64,000 nucleotides of DNA from contig NZ_CDDA01000028.1 in NCBI RefSeq assembly GCF_000819745.1, forward strand, positions 186,001 through 250,000, given 5' to 3'. This document shows positions 46,122 through 55,488 of this stretch, one piece after another (position 1 is the first letter of the stretch; every line of letters begins with the position of its first letter). This DNA comes from Aeromonas bestiarum (GTDB lineage Bacteria > Pseudomonadota > Gammaproteobacteria > Enterobacterales > Aeromonadaceae). The position numbers and the translations under genes were made by a program. The notes under the pieces are model-generated. The model saw only the letters and a list, made by a program, of their open reading frames with translations. It did not search any database and had not been told where the DNA came from.

Positions 46122-47285
46122 ATGAACATAACCCCCAAGCAGCGAAAATTCGCCCTGCTCATCCTGCTCCCGCTGGCTGCCATCTCCTGGCTGGCCTGGC
46201 CGAACAAGGCCCCCGAGCCGGTGCTGAGCGCGCCAGTGACTCGTCAGGATGTGGAGCAGACTGTGCTGGCCAGCGGCGTACTGCAGGCCATAGAGCAGGT
46301 GGATGTGGGTGCCCAGGTCTCGGGTCAGGTGACCTATCTGGCGGTCGAGGCCGGACAGCGCGTCAAGCAGGGGGACCTGCTGGCCGAGATAGACCCGCTG
46401 ATCGCCCAGAACAACCTCAAGACCGCCGAGGCAGATCTCGCCAGCCGCCGCGCCCAGCTCAAGATCAAGCAGGCACAGCTCAAGCAAAACGAGCTGGCCT
46501 GGCGTCGCCAGCAGCAGATGTTCAAGCAGGAAGCCAGCTCCCGCGCCGATCTGGAGAGCGCCGAAGCCCAGCTGGCGGTCACCCGGGCCGAGTTGCAGAG
46601 CGCCCAGGCCGAGATCGAGAATGCGCTGATCAAGGTGGATCGCACCAAGACGGAGCTGGGCTATAACCGCATCCTGGCCCCCATGGATGGCACAGTCGTC
46701 AGCATAGTGACCCGCCAGGGCCAGACCCTGGCCGCCAGCCAGACGGTGCCGACCCTGCTCAAGCTCGCCAACCTGGAGACAATGACGGTGAAGGCGCAGA
46801 TCTCGGAGGCGGATGTCACTCGAGTCAAGGCCGGCATGCCGGTCTACTTCACCCTGATGGGAGATGCGGACACTCGCTATCACGGTACCCTGCGCACGGT
46901 CGAGCTGGCCCCCACCAACATCAACGAGCAGGCCACCAGCACCACGGCCACCAGCAATGCCGCCGTCTACTACTACGCCCTGTTCGACGTACCCAACCCG
47001 GATCACACCCTGCGGGTCGCCATGACCACCCAAGTCACCATAGTGCTCGGCGAGCGCAAGCAGGTGCTGACCATTCCACAGACGGCCCTTGGCAAGAAGC
47101 TGGGGGAGAACGAGTACGAGGTCACTCTGCTCAAGGATGACGATCAGAAAGAGACGCGCCGCATCAAGACCGGCATGAAGGATGACATCAAGGTGGAAGT
47201 GGTCAGCGGCCTGAGCGAGCAGGAGAAGGTCACCCTGAACCAGGGCAAGCCGGTCAGCAACGATGACATGGAGATCATGCTGTGA
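46122..47285 (+). CDS. macA: Macrolide/peptide efflux adaptor MacA
   Basis: A 387-residue periplasmic adaptor with an N-terminal membrane anchor (residues 9-27). Then lipoyl (GAQVSGQVTYLAVEAGQRVKQG split around), alpha-hairpin (about 95-175), lipoyl second half (ILAPMDGTVVSI), barrel and membrane-proximal domains. The MacA-type insertion TNINEQATSTTATSN lies near residue 270. AGGTGA precedes the ATG. Its stop overlaps the macB start by 4 bp (GTGA). Confidence 0.93.
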   Translation: MNITPKQRKFALLILLPLAAISWLAWPNKAPEPVLSAPVTRQDVEQTVLASGVLQAIEQVDVGAQVSGQVTYLAVEAGQRVKQGDLLAEIDPLIAQNNLKTAEADLASRRAQLKIKQAQLKQNELAWRRQQQMFKQEASSRADLESAEAQLAVTRAELQSAQAEIENALIKVDRTKTELGYNRILAPMDGTVVSIVTRQGQTLAASQTVPTLLKLANLETMTVKAQISEADVTRVKAGMPVYFTLMGDADTRYHGTLRTVELAPTNINEQATSTTATSNAAVYYYALFDVPNPDHTLRVAMTTQVTIVLGERKQVLTIPQTALGKKLGENEYEVTLLKDDDQKETRRIKTGMKDDIKVEVVSGLSEQEKVTLNQGKPVSNDDMEIML

Positions 47286-49222
47286 GCGAGCCGCTGATCC
47301 AGCTCCAGGGCATAGAGCGATGCTATCAGAGCGGAGAGCAGGAGGTCACAGTCCTGCATCCGATGGATCTGACCATAGAGGCGGGGGAAATGATCGCCAT
47401 CGTCGGCGCCTCCGGCTCAGGCAAATCCACCCTGATGAACCTGCTCGGCTGCCTCGATCGTCCAAGCGCGGGCCGGTATCTATTTCGGGGGCAGGATACT
47501 GCCACTCTGGATGCCCTCTCCCTGGCCCGGTTGCGCTGCCACCACTTTGGCTTCATCTTTCAGCGCTACCACCTGCTGCCACACCTCAATGCCGCCGCCA
47601 ACGTGGAGATCCCGGCCGTCTATGCCGGAGCCTCCCGTCCCGAACGGCAGGCGCGCTCCCAAGCCCTGCTGGCACGGCTGGGCCTGAGCGATCGCAGCCA
47701 TCACACCCCGGGCCAACTCTCCGGCGGCCAGCAGCAGCGGGTCAGTATCGCCCGGGCGCTGGCCAACGGCGGCGAGGTGATCCTCGCCGATGAGCCCACA
47801 GGCGCCCTCGACAGCCAAAGCGGCAAGGAGGTGATGGCCATCCTCAAGGAGCTGCACGCCCAAGGCCACACCATCATACTGGTGACCCACGACATGGCGG
47901 TGGCCAGCCACGCGGATCGCATCATCACGCTGCGCGATGGCCGGGTGCTGGAAGACAGCGGCAAACCGGCCACGGCCACAGCCCCCCTCACGTCTGCACC
48001 ACCCGCCGCCAGAGCCGGTGGCAACGACTGGGATCGCTATCGCGAGGCGGGGCGCATGGCGCTGCACGCCATGCTGGCACACCGCATGCGCACCTTCCTC
48101 ACCATGCTAGGCATCATCATAGGCATAGCCGCCGTGGTGAGTGTGGTCGCACTCGGTCAGGGCACCCGCGCCAAGGTGATCGATCAGATCAACGCCATGG
48201 GCACTAACACCATCGACATCTTCCCCGGCAAGGATTGGGGGGACGAGAAGGCTGCCAGCATCCAGACCCTCAACAAGCGGGATCTCGATGCCCTGCTCGG
48301 CCAGCCTTATCTGGAAGGGGCCAGTCCCCAGATCGCCTCGCCCGGCCAGCTGCGTTATCGCAACAAAACCAGCAGTGGCAGCATAGTGGGGGTCGGCAGC
48401 GACTTCTTCCGGGTCAAGGGGATGAAGCTCACCAGTGGCCGCCTGTTTGACGAGCGCGACATCCAGAACCGGGCCGCGGTGGCCGTGGTGGATGGCAAAA
48501 CTATAAAGAGTCTGCTCGGCGAGGAAGATCCCGTCGGCCAGGTGGTGCTGGTCGGCACCCTGCCGGTGCGCATCATAGGCGTGGTGGAAGAGGAGACGGG
48601 GTTTGGCCGCAGCAGCCAGTCGGTCAATGTCTGGCTGCCCTACAGCGCCGTGATGAGTCGCCTCATCTCCCAGAACCACTTCAGCCAGCTCACCATACGG
48701 GTCAAGGACGGGGTGCAGCCGGCGCTGGCCGAACAGGCCGCCATCGAGCTGCTGACCCAGCGCCACGGGGTGAAGGACTTCTTCACCTTCAGCAGCGACA
48801 GCATCATAAAATCGGTGGAGAAGACCACGGCCACCATGACGCTGCTGGTCTCCGCCATCGCGGTGATCTCCCTCATCGTCGGCGGGGTCGGGGTGATGAA
48901 CATCATGCTGGTCTCGGTGGTGGAGCGCACCCGCGAAATCGGGATCCGCATCGCGGTCGGCGCCCGCCAGTCCGACATACTGCAGCAGTTTCTGATCGAG
49001 GCGGTGATGGTGAGCCTGCTCGGCGGCCTGCTCGGGGTCGGCGTCTCCCTGCTCATCGGCCTGCTCTTCTCCCTGTTCGTGGAGAGCATACAGATGCAGT
49101 TCTCGCTCTTTTCCATCCTGATGGCGTTTGGCTGCTCCTCGCTCATCGGGATCCTGTTTGGTTACCTGCCCGCCCGCAATGCCGCCCGGCTCGATCCGGT
49201 CGAGGCGCTGGCGAGGGAATGA
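47282..49222 (+). CDS. macB: Macrolide/peptide ABC exporter MacB
   Basis: A 646-residue half-transporter that forms a dimer and drives export by moving the periplasmic MacA/TolC-like path. GTG start. ABC domain at the N-terminus with Walker A GASGSGKSTL, signature LSGGQQQR and Walker B VILADEPTGALDS. TM1 near residue 270 is followed by a large periplasmic domain and three C-terminal TM helices (GGVGVMNIMLVSVVERTREI). Substrates in other species are macrolides, enterotoxin or lipopeptides. Confidence 0.95.
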   Translation: MSEPLIQLQGIERCYQSGEQEVTVLHPMDLTIEAGEMIAIVGASGSGKSTLMNLLGCLDRPSAGRYLFRGQDTATLDALSLARLRCHHFGFIFQRYHLLPHLNAAANVEIPAVYAGASRPERQARSQALLARLGLSDRSHHTPGQLSGGQQQRVSIARALANGGEVILADEPTGALDSQSGKEVMAILKELHAQGHTIILVTHDMAVASHADRIITLRDGRVLEDSGKPATATAPLTSAPPAARAGGNDWDRYREAGRMALHAMLAHRMRTFLTMLGIIIGIAAVVSVVALGQGTRAKVIDQINAMGTNTIDIFPGKDWGDEKAASIQTLNKRDLDALLGQPYLEGASPQIASPGQLRYRNKTSSGSIVGVGSDFFRVKGMKLTSGRLFDERDIQNRAAVAVVDGKTIKSLLGEEDPVGQVVLVGTLPVRIIGVVEEETGFGRSSQSVNVWLPYSAVMSRLISQNHFSQLTIRVKDGVQPALAEQAAIELLTQRHGVKDFFTFSSDSIIKSVEKTTATMTLLVSAIAVISLIVGGVGVMNIMLVSVVERTREIGIRIAVGARQSDILQQFLIEAVMVSLLGGLLGVGVSLLIGLLFSLFVESIQMQFSLFSILMAFGCSSLIGILFGYLPARNAARLDPVEALARE

Positions 49223-50592
49223 CGATGCACAACTTATCCAGACTGGGGCTCTGCCTCGCCCTTGCCGCAGGCGTGAGCGCCTGCAGCCAGCAGAGCAGCT
49301 ATCACAGACAAGATCTGGCGCTGGCCCCGAGCTGGCAGCAGCCGGACGACGGTCTCACCCGGCAGCAAGCCGGCCTCTGGTGGCAAGGGTTCCATGATCC
49401 GGCGCTGGATCAGCTGGTGGAGGCCGTGCTGGCCGCCAACCCGGACATGCAGGTCGCCGGGCTGAGGCTCAGAAGCGCACTGCTGGGCGCAGATTATGCC
49501 GATACCAACCTGACCCCCTCGGTCAATGCCAGTCTCGGGGGCAATGGCACCAAGGATCTGAAAAGTGGCAAGGCCAGCAGCAGCATGGGTCCTACCCTGA
49601 CCCTCAGCTACGAGGTGGATCTGTGGGGCCGGCTCGCCTCAGCGCGGGATCAGGCGAGCTGGGAAGCCCAGGCTTCCGCCCAGGATCTGGCAGCCACCCG
49701 TCTGATGCTGATCGGCAAGGCGCTGGAGCAGTACTGGCAACTGGCCTATCTCGGCTCGGCTGTCAGTCTGGGCGAGCGGCAACTGGCAAACTACACCCGC
49801 GCCGAACAGCTGACCCAGGCCAAGTACCAGGCCGGCGCCGTCACCCGGCTCGATTTGGTGCAGGCCAGCCAGCAGAAGACGGGCAAGCAGGCGGAACTCA
49901 GCTCGCTCTTGATGCAGCAGGAACAGGCCCGCAACGCCCTGCGCCTCTTGCTCGGTCGCAGCAGTGGTCCGCTGCCATTTGCCCCGAGCGCACTGACGAC
50001 GACGCCCGCGCCGTCGCTGGCAGTCGGCATACCGGCGGATGTGCTGGCGCGGCGCCCCGACGTGCGCGCCTCCGAGCTGCGGCTGCGCAAGACACTGGCG
50101 AAAGGGGACGAGATCCGCACAGGTTTCTACCCCAGCTTGAGCCTCACCGGCGGCGCCAGCACCAGCTCGGATACCCTGACCCAGGTGCTGCAAAACCCGG
50201 TAGGCACCCTAGGCGCCACCCTGGCGCTGCCCTTCCTCGAATACAACAAGACCCGGCTCGCCATCGCTGGTTCAGAGCTTGACTACCAGATCGCCGAGGC
50301 CGAGTTTCGCAAGCAGCTCTACACAGCCCTGGTGGAGGTGGAAGATGGCCTGGCCGCCCGCCATCATGGTGAGCAGCGCCTGAGCTATCTGGCCGAGCAG
50401 CTGGCGTTTGCCAAAGAGGCCGAGCGGCTGGCCAAGGCCCGTTTCCAGGCCGGTGCCACCGGGGTGCAGGCCTGGCTGGATGAGCAGAACCGGCTGTGGG
50501 ATGCCGAGCTCGCCCTACTCGGTCAGCAGAAGGAGCAGCTCAACACCATGGCCAGGATCTACAAGGCGCTGGGGGGGAGCGATCGCAGCTAA
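49219..50592 (+). CDS. Outer-membrane efflux lipoprotein (NodT/OprM-type TolC family)
   Basis: A 457-residue outer-membrane channel. The start overlaps macB by 4 bp (ATGA), so macA-macB-OMF is a complete tripartite exporter. Lipobox VSAC with C22 marks it as a lipoprotein of the NodT group. Two TolC-type repeats are visible: WWQGFHDPALDQLVEAVLAAN and YEVDLWGRLASARDQA in the first half, then VLARRPDVRASELRLR and the second-half barrel (GATLALPFLEYNKTRLA). A good terminator follows. Confidence 0.92.
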   Translation: MTMHNLSRLGLCLALAAGVSACSQQSSYHRQDLALAPSWQQPDDGLTRQQAGLWWQGFHDPALDQLVEAVLAANPDMQVAGLRLRSALLGADYADTNLTPSVNASLGGNGTKDLKSGKASSSMGPTLTLSYEVDLWGRLASARDQASWEAQASAQDLAATRLMLIGKALEQYWQLAYLGSAVSLGERQLANYTRAEQLTQAKYQAGAVTRLDLVQASQQKTGKQAELSSLLMQQEQARNALRLLLGRSSGPLPFAPSALTTTPAPSLAVGIPADVLARRPDVRASELRLRKTLAKGDEIRTGFYPSLSLTGGASTSSDTLTQVLQNPVGTLGATLALPFLEYNKTRLAIAGSELDYQIAEAEFRKQLYTALVEVEDGLAARHHGEQRLSYLAEQLAFAKEAERLAKARFQAGATGVQAWLDEQNRLWDAELALLGQQKEQLNTMARIYKALGGSDRS

Positions 50593-50606
50593 CCCAAGGC
50601 CTGGCG

Positions 50607-50645
50607 ACGCCGCCACTCATGCCATGAGAGGCGGCGTTTTTCTCT
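50607..50645 (+). terminator. terminator of the mac operon
   Basis: ACGCCGCC and GGCGGCGT arms with an inner CTCAT/ATGAG stem, then TTTTTCTC. Confidence 0.92.
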
Positions 50646-50689
50646 CCTTTTCATGCCCCCTTCCTGATGGACTGCCACACAAAGCAATT

Positions 50690-50708
50690 GATAATAGTTT
50701 TCATTTAA
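50690..50708 (+). promoter_or_regulatory. Fur box before the siderophore-interacting protein
   Basis: GATAATAGTTTTCATTTAA resembles the 19-bp Fur consensus (GATAATGATAATCATTATC) in its outer blocks, 38 bp before the start codon. Confidence 0.6.
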
Positions 50709-50745
50709 TGAAAAATGGGCGCCATTATCAGTCAGGAGTATCCAT

Positions 50746-51552
50746 ATGTCTCAGCCCGCCCCGGTCAATCGTCCTCGTCTGCTCACGGTCAAACACATCC
50801 GGGATGTGAGCCCGCACCTGCGCCGAGTCTGCCTGACCAGCCCGGAACTCGCTGACTACCCCTTCACCTGCGGCGGCGCCCATATCAAGATCATGCTGCC
50901 CCAGCCGGGCCAGGCCCATGCCGTACTGCCCACGCCCACCCCGCAAGGGCCGCGCTGGGAAGACCCGAGCCAGCGCCCCATCATGCGCACCTTCACCATA
51001 CGGGCGTTTCGCCGCGAGGCGCTGGAGCTGGACATCGACTTCGCGCTGCACGGCGATGCCGGCCCCGCCAGCCGCTTTGCCCTGGAGGCACAACCCGGCG
51101 ATCTGCTGGCCATCTCGGGCCCGGGCGGCCCGGATCCCATGCTGCAACCCGCCCGGCACTACTACATGGCGGGGGATCTCACTTCCCTGCCCGCCATCAG
51201 CGCCATGGCGGAGGTGATGCCCGCCGACGCCCAGGGCCATATCGCCCTGCTGGTGCCCTATCAGGAAGATGTGCAGGATCTGTCGCTGCCGGCCGGCGTC
51301 AGCCTGCGCTGGTTTATCGGCACCCCCGAACAGACAGAACCGCTGGTGGCGTATTTCACCGCCCTGCCGATGCAGGAGCAGGCGAGCTACTTCTGGTTCG
51401 GCGGCGAAGAGGGGCTGGTGGTGCCCTTGCGCCGTCACGTCAGGCGCACCCTGGAGGTGGATCGCACGCGCGTCTACGCCGTGCCCTACTGGCGTCAAGG
51501 CAAGGATGAAGAGGCCTATCACCACGCCCGTCACGACGTGATGGACAGCTGA
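50746..51552 (+). CDS. Siderophore-interacting protein (ferric-siderophore reductase, ViuB/YqjH type)
   Basis: A 268-residue cytoplasmic flavoprotein that reduces ferric siderophores to free iron. AGGAG lies 7 nt before the ATG. The FAD-binding motif appears as RPIMRTFTIR (about residue 80), and the C-terminal NAD(P)H-domain motifs are AGDLTSLPAISAM (about 142) and YFWFGGEEGLV (about 220). A Fur-like box and the next gene's Fur box tie it to iron limitation. Which siderophore it serves is not shown here. Confidence 0.9.
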   Translation: MSQPAPVNRPRLLTVKHIRDVSPHLRRVCLTSPELADYPFTCGGAHIKIMLPQPGQAHAVLPTPTPQGPRWEDPSQRPIMRTFTIRAFRREALELDIDFALHGDAGPASRFALEAQPGDLLAISGPGGPDPMLQPARHYYMAGDLTSLPAISAMAEVMPADAQGHIALLVPYQEDVQDLSLPAGVSLRWFIGTPEQTEPLVAYFTALPMQEQASYFWFGGEEGLVVPLRRHVRRTLEVDRTRVYAVPYWRQGKDEEAYHHARHDVMDS

Positions 51553-51694
51553 TCCCCCACATTTTCCCTCCCATTATCAAGCTCATGGCCTGCCGGTCAT
51601 GGGCTTGATGGCTATCTGCCCGCCCCCGTTTTTACCCCTCTCCCCCCATTCTGGTGATCCGCTCGGTTGTGCTTGCATTTGAGGCAGACAACAA

Positions 51695-51713
51695 GATAAT
51701 GATAATCACTCTC
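51695..51713 (+). promoter_or_regulatory. Fur box before the DAHP synthase
   Basis: GATAATGATAATCACTCTC matches the Fur consensus in the first 13 positions and 16 of 19 overall. It lies in the short gap upstream of an aromatic-pathway gene. Confidence 0.82.
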
Positions 51714-51820
51714 AACAATAAACAGTGATGATGCCCCATTGCAGCACCCTCGCCATGACCTCAGGGGTCGGGCGTGGCGCGCACGTCATTCACTCCCGTT
51801 TGCACAGCAAGGTAATCCAG

Positions 51821-52927
51821 ATGGCAGTTTTGAACTCGGTAATGCGCGCCTTCGCGGTGGAGGCTCTCCCCACTCCTGCCGACCTGTTGGCACTTCATCC
51901 CTGTCCCGCCCCGACCACGGCGCTGATCGCGCACCATCGCCAGCAGGTTCGCCAGATCCTGACCGGAGAGGACGATCGTCTGCTGGTGGTGATAGGCCCC
52001 TGCTCCATCCATGATCCGCTCGCCGCCCTCGATTACGCCCAGCGGCTGGCACGGCTTGCCGACGCCTATCAAGACAGGTTGCAGATAGTGATGCGCACCT
52101 ACTTCGAGAAGCCCCGCACCACGGTCGGCTGGAAGGGACTGGTGTTCGACCCCCATCTGGACGGCAGCAACGACATAGGCCATGGCCTGCGGCTGGCGCG
52201 CCAGCTGCTGCTCGACATCAACCGGCTGGGGCTGGCCACCGCCACCGAGTTTCTCGATACCACCAGCTTCCTCTATCTGGCCGATCTCATCAGCTGGGGG
52301 GCGATAGGCGCCCGTACCACCGAGTCCCAGGTGCACCGGCAGCTGGCCTCGGCCCTGCCCTGCCCCGTCGGCTTCAAGAACGGCACGGACGGCAATATCC
52401 GGGTGGCCATCGATGCCATCCAGGCCAGTGAAGCCTCCCACCTGTTCACCGCGCCTGGCAGTCAGGGCGGCATTGTGGTGATCAAGAGCGAAGGCAACCC
52501 GGCCGGCCACATCATATTGCGCGGCGGTACGCGCCCCAATTACCACCAGAGCGACGTGGAGGATGCCGCCGAACGACTGACGCGGCAGGGGCTCAGCCAC
52601 CGCCTGATGGTGGACTGCAGCCACGGCAACAGCCAGAAGTTGCACAAGAACCAGATCCGGGTGGCGGGGGAGCTCTGTCGTCAACTGGGAGAAGGCAGCG
52701 ACGCCATCGCCGCCGTCATGGTCGAAAGCTTCCTGCAAGGGGGCAGCCAGAAGCCTGCGCCCTTGAACCAGCTCGCCTACGGCCAGTCGGTCACCGACGC
52801 CTGCCTGTGCTGGGACGATACCCAGACCCTGCTCGCCATGCTGGCCGATGCCGTGGAGGCCCGCCGCCAGCACAGCGTCAAGGTCCAGCCTGGCAAGGCG
52901 CTCTGGAATACCCAGCTGGCCAGTTGA
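51821..52927 (+). CDS. 3-deoxy-7-phosphoheptulonate synthase, iron-regulated paralogue
   Basis: A 368-residue class I DAHP synthase, the first step of the shikimate pathway. The start at MAVLNSVMRAF puts the metal-ligand Cys of IGPC at residue 61, the same as in E. coli AroG; earlier ATGs extend the frame to 51725. Motifs RTYFEKPRTTVGWKGL, GARTTESQVHRQLAS and HIILRGGTRPNY are conserved. The loop SQGGIVVIKSEGNP differs from AroF/G/H feedback forms. A strong Fur box precedes it, so I infer that it raises chorismate supply for a catechol siderophore during iron shortage. Confidence 0.92.
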   Translation: MAVLNSVMRAFAVEALPTPADLLALHPCPAPTTALIAHHRQQVRQILTGEDDRLLVVIGPCSIHDPLAALDYAQRLARLADAYQDRLQIVMRTYFEKPRTTVGWKGLVFDPHLDGSNDIGHGLRLARQLLLDINRLGLATATEFLDTTSFLYLADLISWGAIGARTTESQVHRQLASALPCPVGFKNGTDGNIRVAIDAIQASEASHLFTAPGSQGGIVVIKSEGNPAGHIILRGGTRPNYHQSDVEDAAERLTRQGLSHRLMVDCSHGNSQKLHKNQIRVAGELCRQLGEGSDAIAAVMVESFLQGGSQKPAPLNQLAYGQSVTDACLCWDDTQTLLAMLADAVEARRQHSVKVQPGKALWNTQLAS

Positions 52928-52935
52928 ACCCGGGA

Positions 52936-52956
52936 AGGCTCCCCCTGTGGGAGCCT
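52936..52956 (+). terminator. stem-loop after the DAHP synthase gene
   Basis: AGGCTCCC-5 nt-GGGAGCCT, 8 bp past the stop; only a weak T-run follows. Confidence 0.55.
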
Positions 52957-53467
52957 GATTACCCCCGTCTCTCCCCCCTTGCAATGCAGCCCCCTCGCCA
53001 CGTCCGCACGACCCGGGTGATCCGTTCAGGTTGAACATTCTGGATATCCGAGTCCGCAGCGGATAAAGAAAATATCCCCCACCATGATAAACAACGGTAT
53101 AGCGGCGCCCCATTATGCTGCGCCAGATAAAACTGCAAAACAGCTGGCTTAATGGCACAGACAACCCCAATGAGTAAAAAAGAAGCGCGGCTTGCTTGCG
53201 GGCAGCTTAATGCCCCCTAATTTTCTGGGGAATGACAGAGAAGAATATGCACCGGGCTATATGAGTCCAGCAGATTGACTCTCACGAGTGGTCGACAAGC
53301 GCGCTGCAATAAAATAGAGCGCAACATCACCACCCAGATGCAGACGGATCACAATTAATCGGCCAATAAAGGAGGCAAACACATGGACTGAACCGATGCG
53401 TCATACGACGACAAACGGGGCGGTACAAAATGAGTGGGGAATTGACAGGAGAGAGTTTCGGTGAGCA
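52957..53467 (+). other. intergenic region between the DAHP synthase gene and hns
   Basis: About 510 bp without a convincing gene. A strong ribosome-site-like AAAGGAGG at 53368-53375 is followed by the three-codon frame ATG GAC TGA (53383), and a CCCC/GGGG hairpin lies near 53213-53235. A small RNA could be encoded here, but I cannot fix a promoter-terminator pair. Confidence 0.35.
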
Positions 53468-53497
53468 CAAATAATAATGCCGCCTCGCGGGCGGCAT
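53468..53497 (-). terminator. terminator of hns
   Basis: On the minus strand ATGCCGCC and GGCGGCAT arms around a 5-nt loop are followed by TATTATTTGT. Confidence 0.8.
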
Positions 53498-53519
53498 CAT
53501 TCATGACAGATCCAATGGA

Positions 53520-53930
53520 TCAGATCAGGAAATCATTCAGATCCTTGCCCAGCGCAACTTGCTCGGCAATGGCTTTCGGCATACGGCCCTGGCCGGTCCA
53601 GGTCTTCTCCTGGCCGTCTTCCTGGTACTTGTACTTGGCAGGACGCGGAGCACGCTTGCTCTTGGTCGCGCCAGCAGCGGCGGCCGGAGCAGCGGCGCTG
53701 TTGATCAGCTCGCGCGGGTCGATACCGGCTTGCTGCAGCATTTCAGTGAACTCGCTCAGCTTGCGCTGACGCTCTTCCTGTTCGGCACGCTCTTGTTCAA
53801 CAGACTCGGCACGCTCGTTATATACCAGCTCAAACTTTTCTTTTGCTTCTTGCAGCTGTTCAAACGGCAATTCACGGATGGCAGCGCGCAGGCTGCGAAT
53901 GTTCAGCAGAACTTTCAGAAACTCGTTCAT
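53520..53930 (-). CDS. hns: Nucleoid-associated protein H-NS
   Basis: A 136-residue H-NS. N-terminal helices and a coiled coil for oligomers (residues about 1-65), an Ala/Pro-rich linker ([13 protein letters not shown]), and the C-terminal DNA-binding domain with the core loop [19 protein letters not shown] lies before the ATG. H-NS silences A+T-rich, often transferred DNA such as the region near 15.3 kb. Confidence 0.97.
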   Translation of the reverse strand: MNEFLKVLLNIRSLRAAIRELPFEQLQEAKEKFELVYNERAESVEQERAEQEERQRKLSEFTEMLQQAGIDPRELINSAAAPAAAAGATKSKRAPRPAKYKYQEDGQEKTWTGQGRMPKAIAEQVALGKDLNDFLI

Positions 53931-54333
53931 TACTTCCTCACAGAATTATTTTTGTTTGTCACAGGGATAACACAGCTTGAGAATAGCATGCCTGTCTGAT
54001 AACAACATAATGATTTTATAGCTGCTGTCACTTTCTTAACAAAAAACTATTGGCTGAATATGTCAGCAACTTTATTCACCCATTGGTCATTGCGCAAGGC
54101 CAGCTGATCACGCTCGGCACAATTCCCCCATACCGGCCTGGCAAATAGGCATGGACCGCCCAGGTATATTTCTCATCACACTTATGTCAGCTATTTTTAC
54201 AATTGGCCACGGCTGTTAAAACCCATGCCACCCACACGAGACTCAAGGTAGACGATTGACGCTATATATTGTCGTCAGGGGCCCATGGCCCCTGACATTC
54301 GTCATCCTCATTTTTACCTGCCGCTGACGAGCA
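53931..54333. other. intergenic region upstream of hns
   Basis: About 400 bp, A+T-rich near 53940-54060, between the hns start and the end of the GNAT gene. It should hold the hns promoter. I see no other feature that I can support. Confidence 0.4.
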
Positions 54334-54756
54334 CTATTCGAGGCTGAGTCGACGCCAAGGGCCGGTGATCTCGCAGTGACCCGTCTCCTCCGTGTTCTGC
54401 CAGCCCAGGCGATGGTAGAAGGCCAGGGCAGCCGTATTATGGGTCGCCACCTTGAGCGAGGCCGGTTTCTGGAACGCCGCCAATCCCTGGGCAAGCAGGG
54501 CTCGCCCCAGCCCCTGACCATGCCAGTCGGCCGACACATAGAGATGATGCACGAAGCTCTCATCCCCCCAGATGGAGACAAACCCGCAGGGGGCACCGCC
54601 CTGTTCGGCCACCCAGATCTGCTCGCCCCGGGTCTGCTCGTCGAAATCCTCCAGCCGAAAGTGGGAAGGATCGACCCAGTGAAAGGTCTGACGCCGCCCT
54701 TTCAGAAACAACTGCGCCAAGTAGGGAGTGTCTGTCTCTCGCATGACTCTGATCAT
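54334..54756 (-). CDS. GNAT-family N-acetyltransferase
   Basis: A 140-residue acetyltransferase. ATG at 54756 follows GAGGAAGG; an ATG 12 codons earlier is unsupported. The acetyl-CoA motif A is VSADWHGQGLGRALLAQG (Q/R-x-x-G-x-G/A), and the C-terminal ALAFYHRLGW is the usual motif B. The acceptor is unknown. Confidence 0.88.
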   Translation of the reverse strand: MIRVMRETDTPYLAQLFLKGRRQTFHWVDPSHFRLEDFDEQTRGEQIWVAEQGGAPCGFVSIWGDESFVHHLYVSADWHGQGLGRALLAQGLAAFQKPASLKVATHNTAALAFYHRLGWQNTEETGHCEITGPWRRLSLE

Positions 54757-54942
54757 CAAGCCTTCCTCGTCACTATGATCACCTGGCACCACTGTCGATG
54801 GATCGCCACATCATGTCAAATTGCCAAGCCAGTATGACTGGCCGGTGGATGGCACGGATGTGACACACCTCTGTCCATTTTATCGCCCGTGGGGCTATAC
54901 TGCCTGAGTCCCATGTATGGATGGTTTGAGGCTCGCTGATTT

Positions 54943-55443
54943 ATGGATAACAAGCAGATAGAAGGTAACATCTTTGTTCCGGCCCATATCGACGATGTCT
55001 GGCGCGCCTGGACAACCGAGAGCGGCCTGCGCAGCTTCCTGGCGCCGGAATGTCTGATGGTGCCTGAACCGAATGGTCCGTTCGAAATCTATTTCAGACC
55101 CGATGCCCCACTGGGTGAACGTGGCAGCGAAGGCTGCCGGGTGATGGCCGTCATGCCCCACGACCTGCTCAGCTTCAGCTGGAATTTCCCGCCCTCCCTG
55201 CCCCATATTCGCCTGCAAAAGACCCAGGTCAGCCTGCGGTTCGTGCCGGAAGGTCAGGGCACCCGGCTCTACTTCCTGCAAACCGGCTGGGCGAACGATC
55301 CTGACTGGGATCAGGGCTATGCCTATTTTCGGGAAGAGTGGCTGGAGACCAGCCTGCCGCGCCTGCAGTACCGCTTCACCCACGGCCCCATCGACTGGAA
55401 TAACCCGCCGGACAAGCAGCAACTAAAATCCCTGGCCCAATAA
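54943..55443 (+). CDS. AHSA1/SRPBCC-family protein
   Basis: A 166-residue protein with a Bet v1-like fold of the AHSA1 group: opening IFVPAHIDDVWRAWTTESGLRSFLAPE, a middle FEIYFRPDA strand, and a C-terminal helix (YFREEWLETSLPRLQYRF). Such proteins bind hydrophobic ligands or act as Hsp90-activator-like folds; no function can be assigned. A terminator follows the stop. Confidence 0.85.
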   Translation: MDNKQIEGNIFVPAHIDDVWRAWTTESGLRSFLAPECLMVPEPNGPFEIYFRPDAPLGERGSEGCRVMAVMPHDLLSFSWNFPPSLPHIRLQKTQVSLRFVPEGQGTRLYFLQTGWANDPDWDQGYAYFREEWLETSLPRLQYRFTHGPIDWNNPPDKQQLKSLAQ

Positions 55444-55456
55444 GGCCCATAGACAA

Positions 55457-55481
55457 ACACCGCCCACAGGCGGTGTTTTTC
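55457..55481 (+). terminator. terminator after the AHSA1 gene
   Basis: ACACCGCC-CACA-GGCGGTGT followed by TTTTT. Confidence 0.92.
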
Positions 55482-55488
55482 AATGCGG

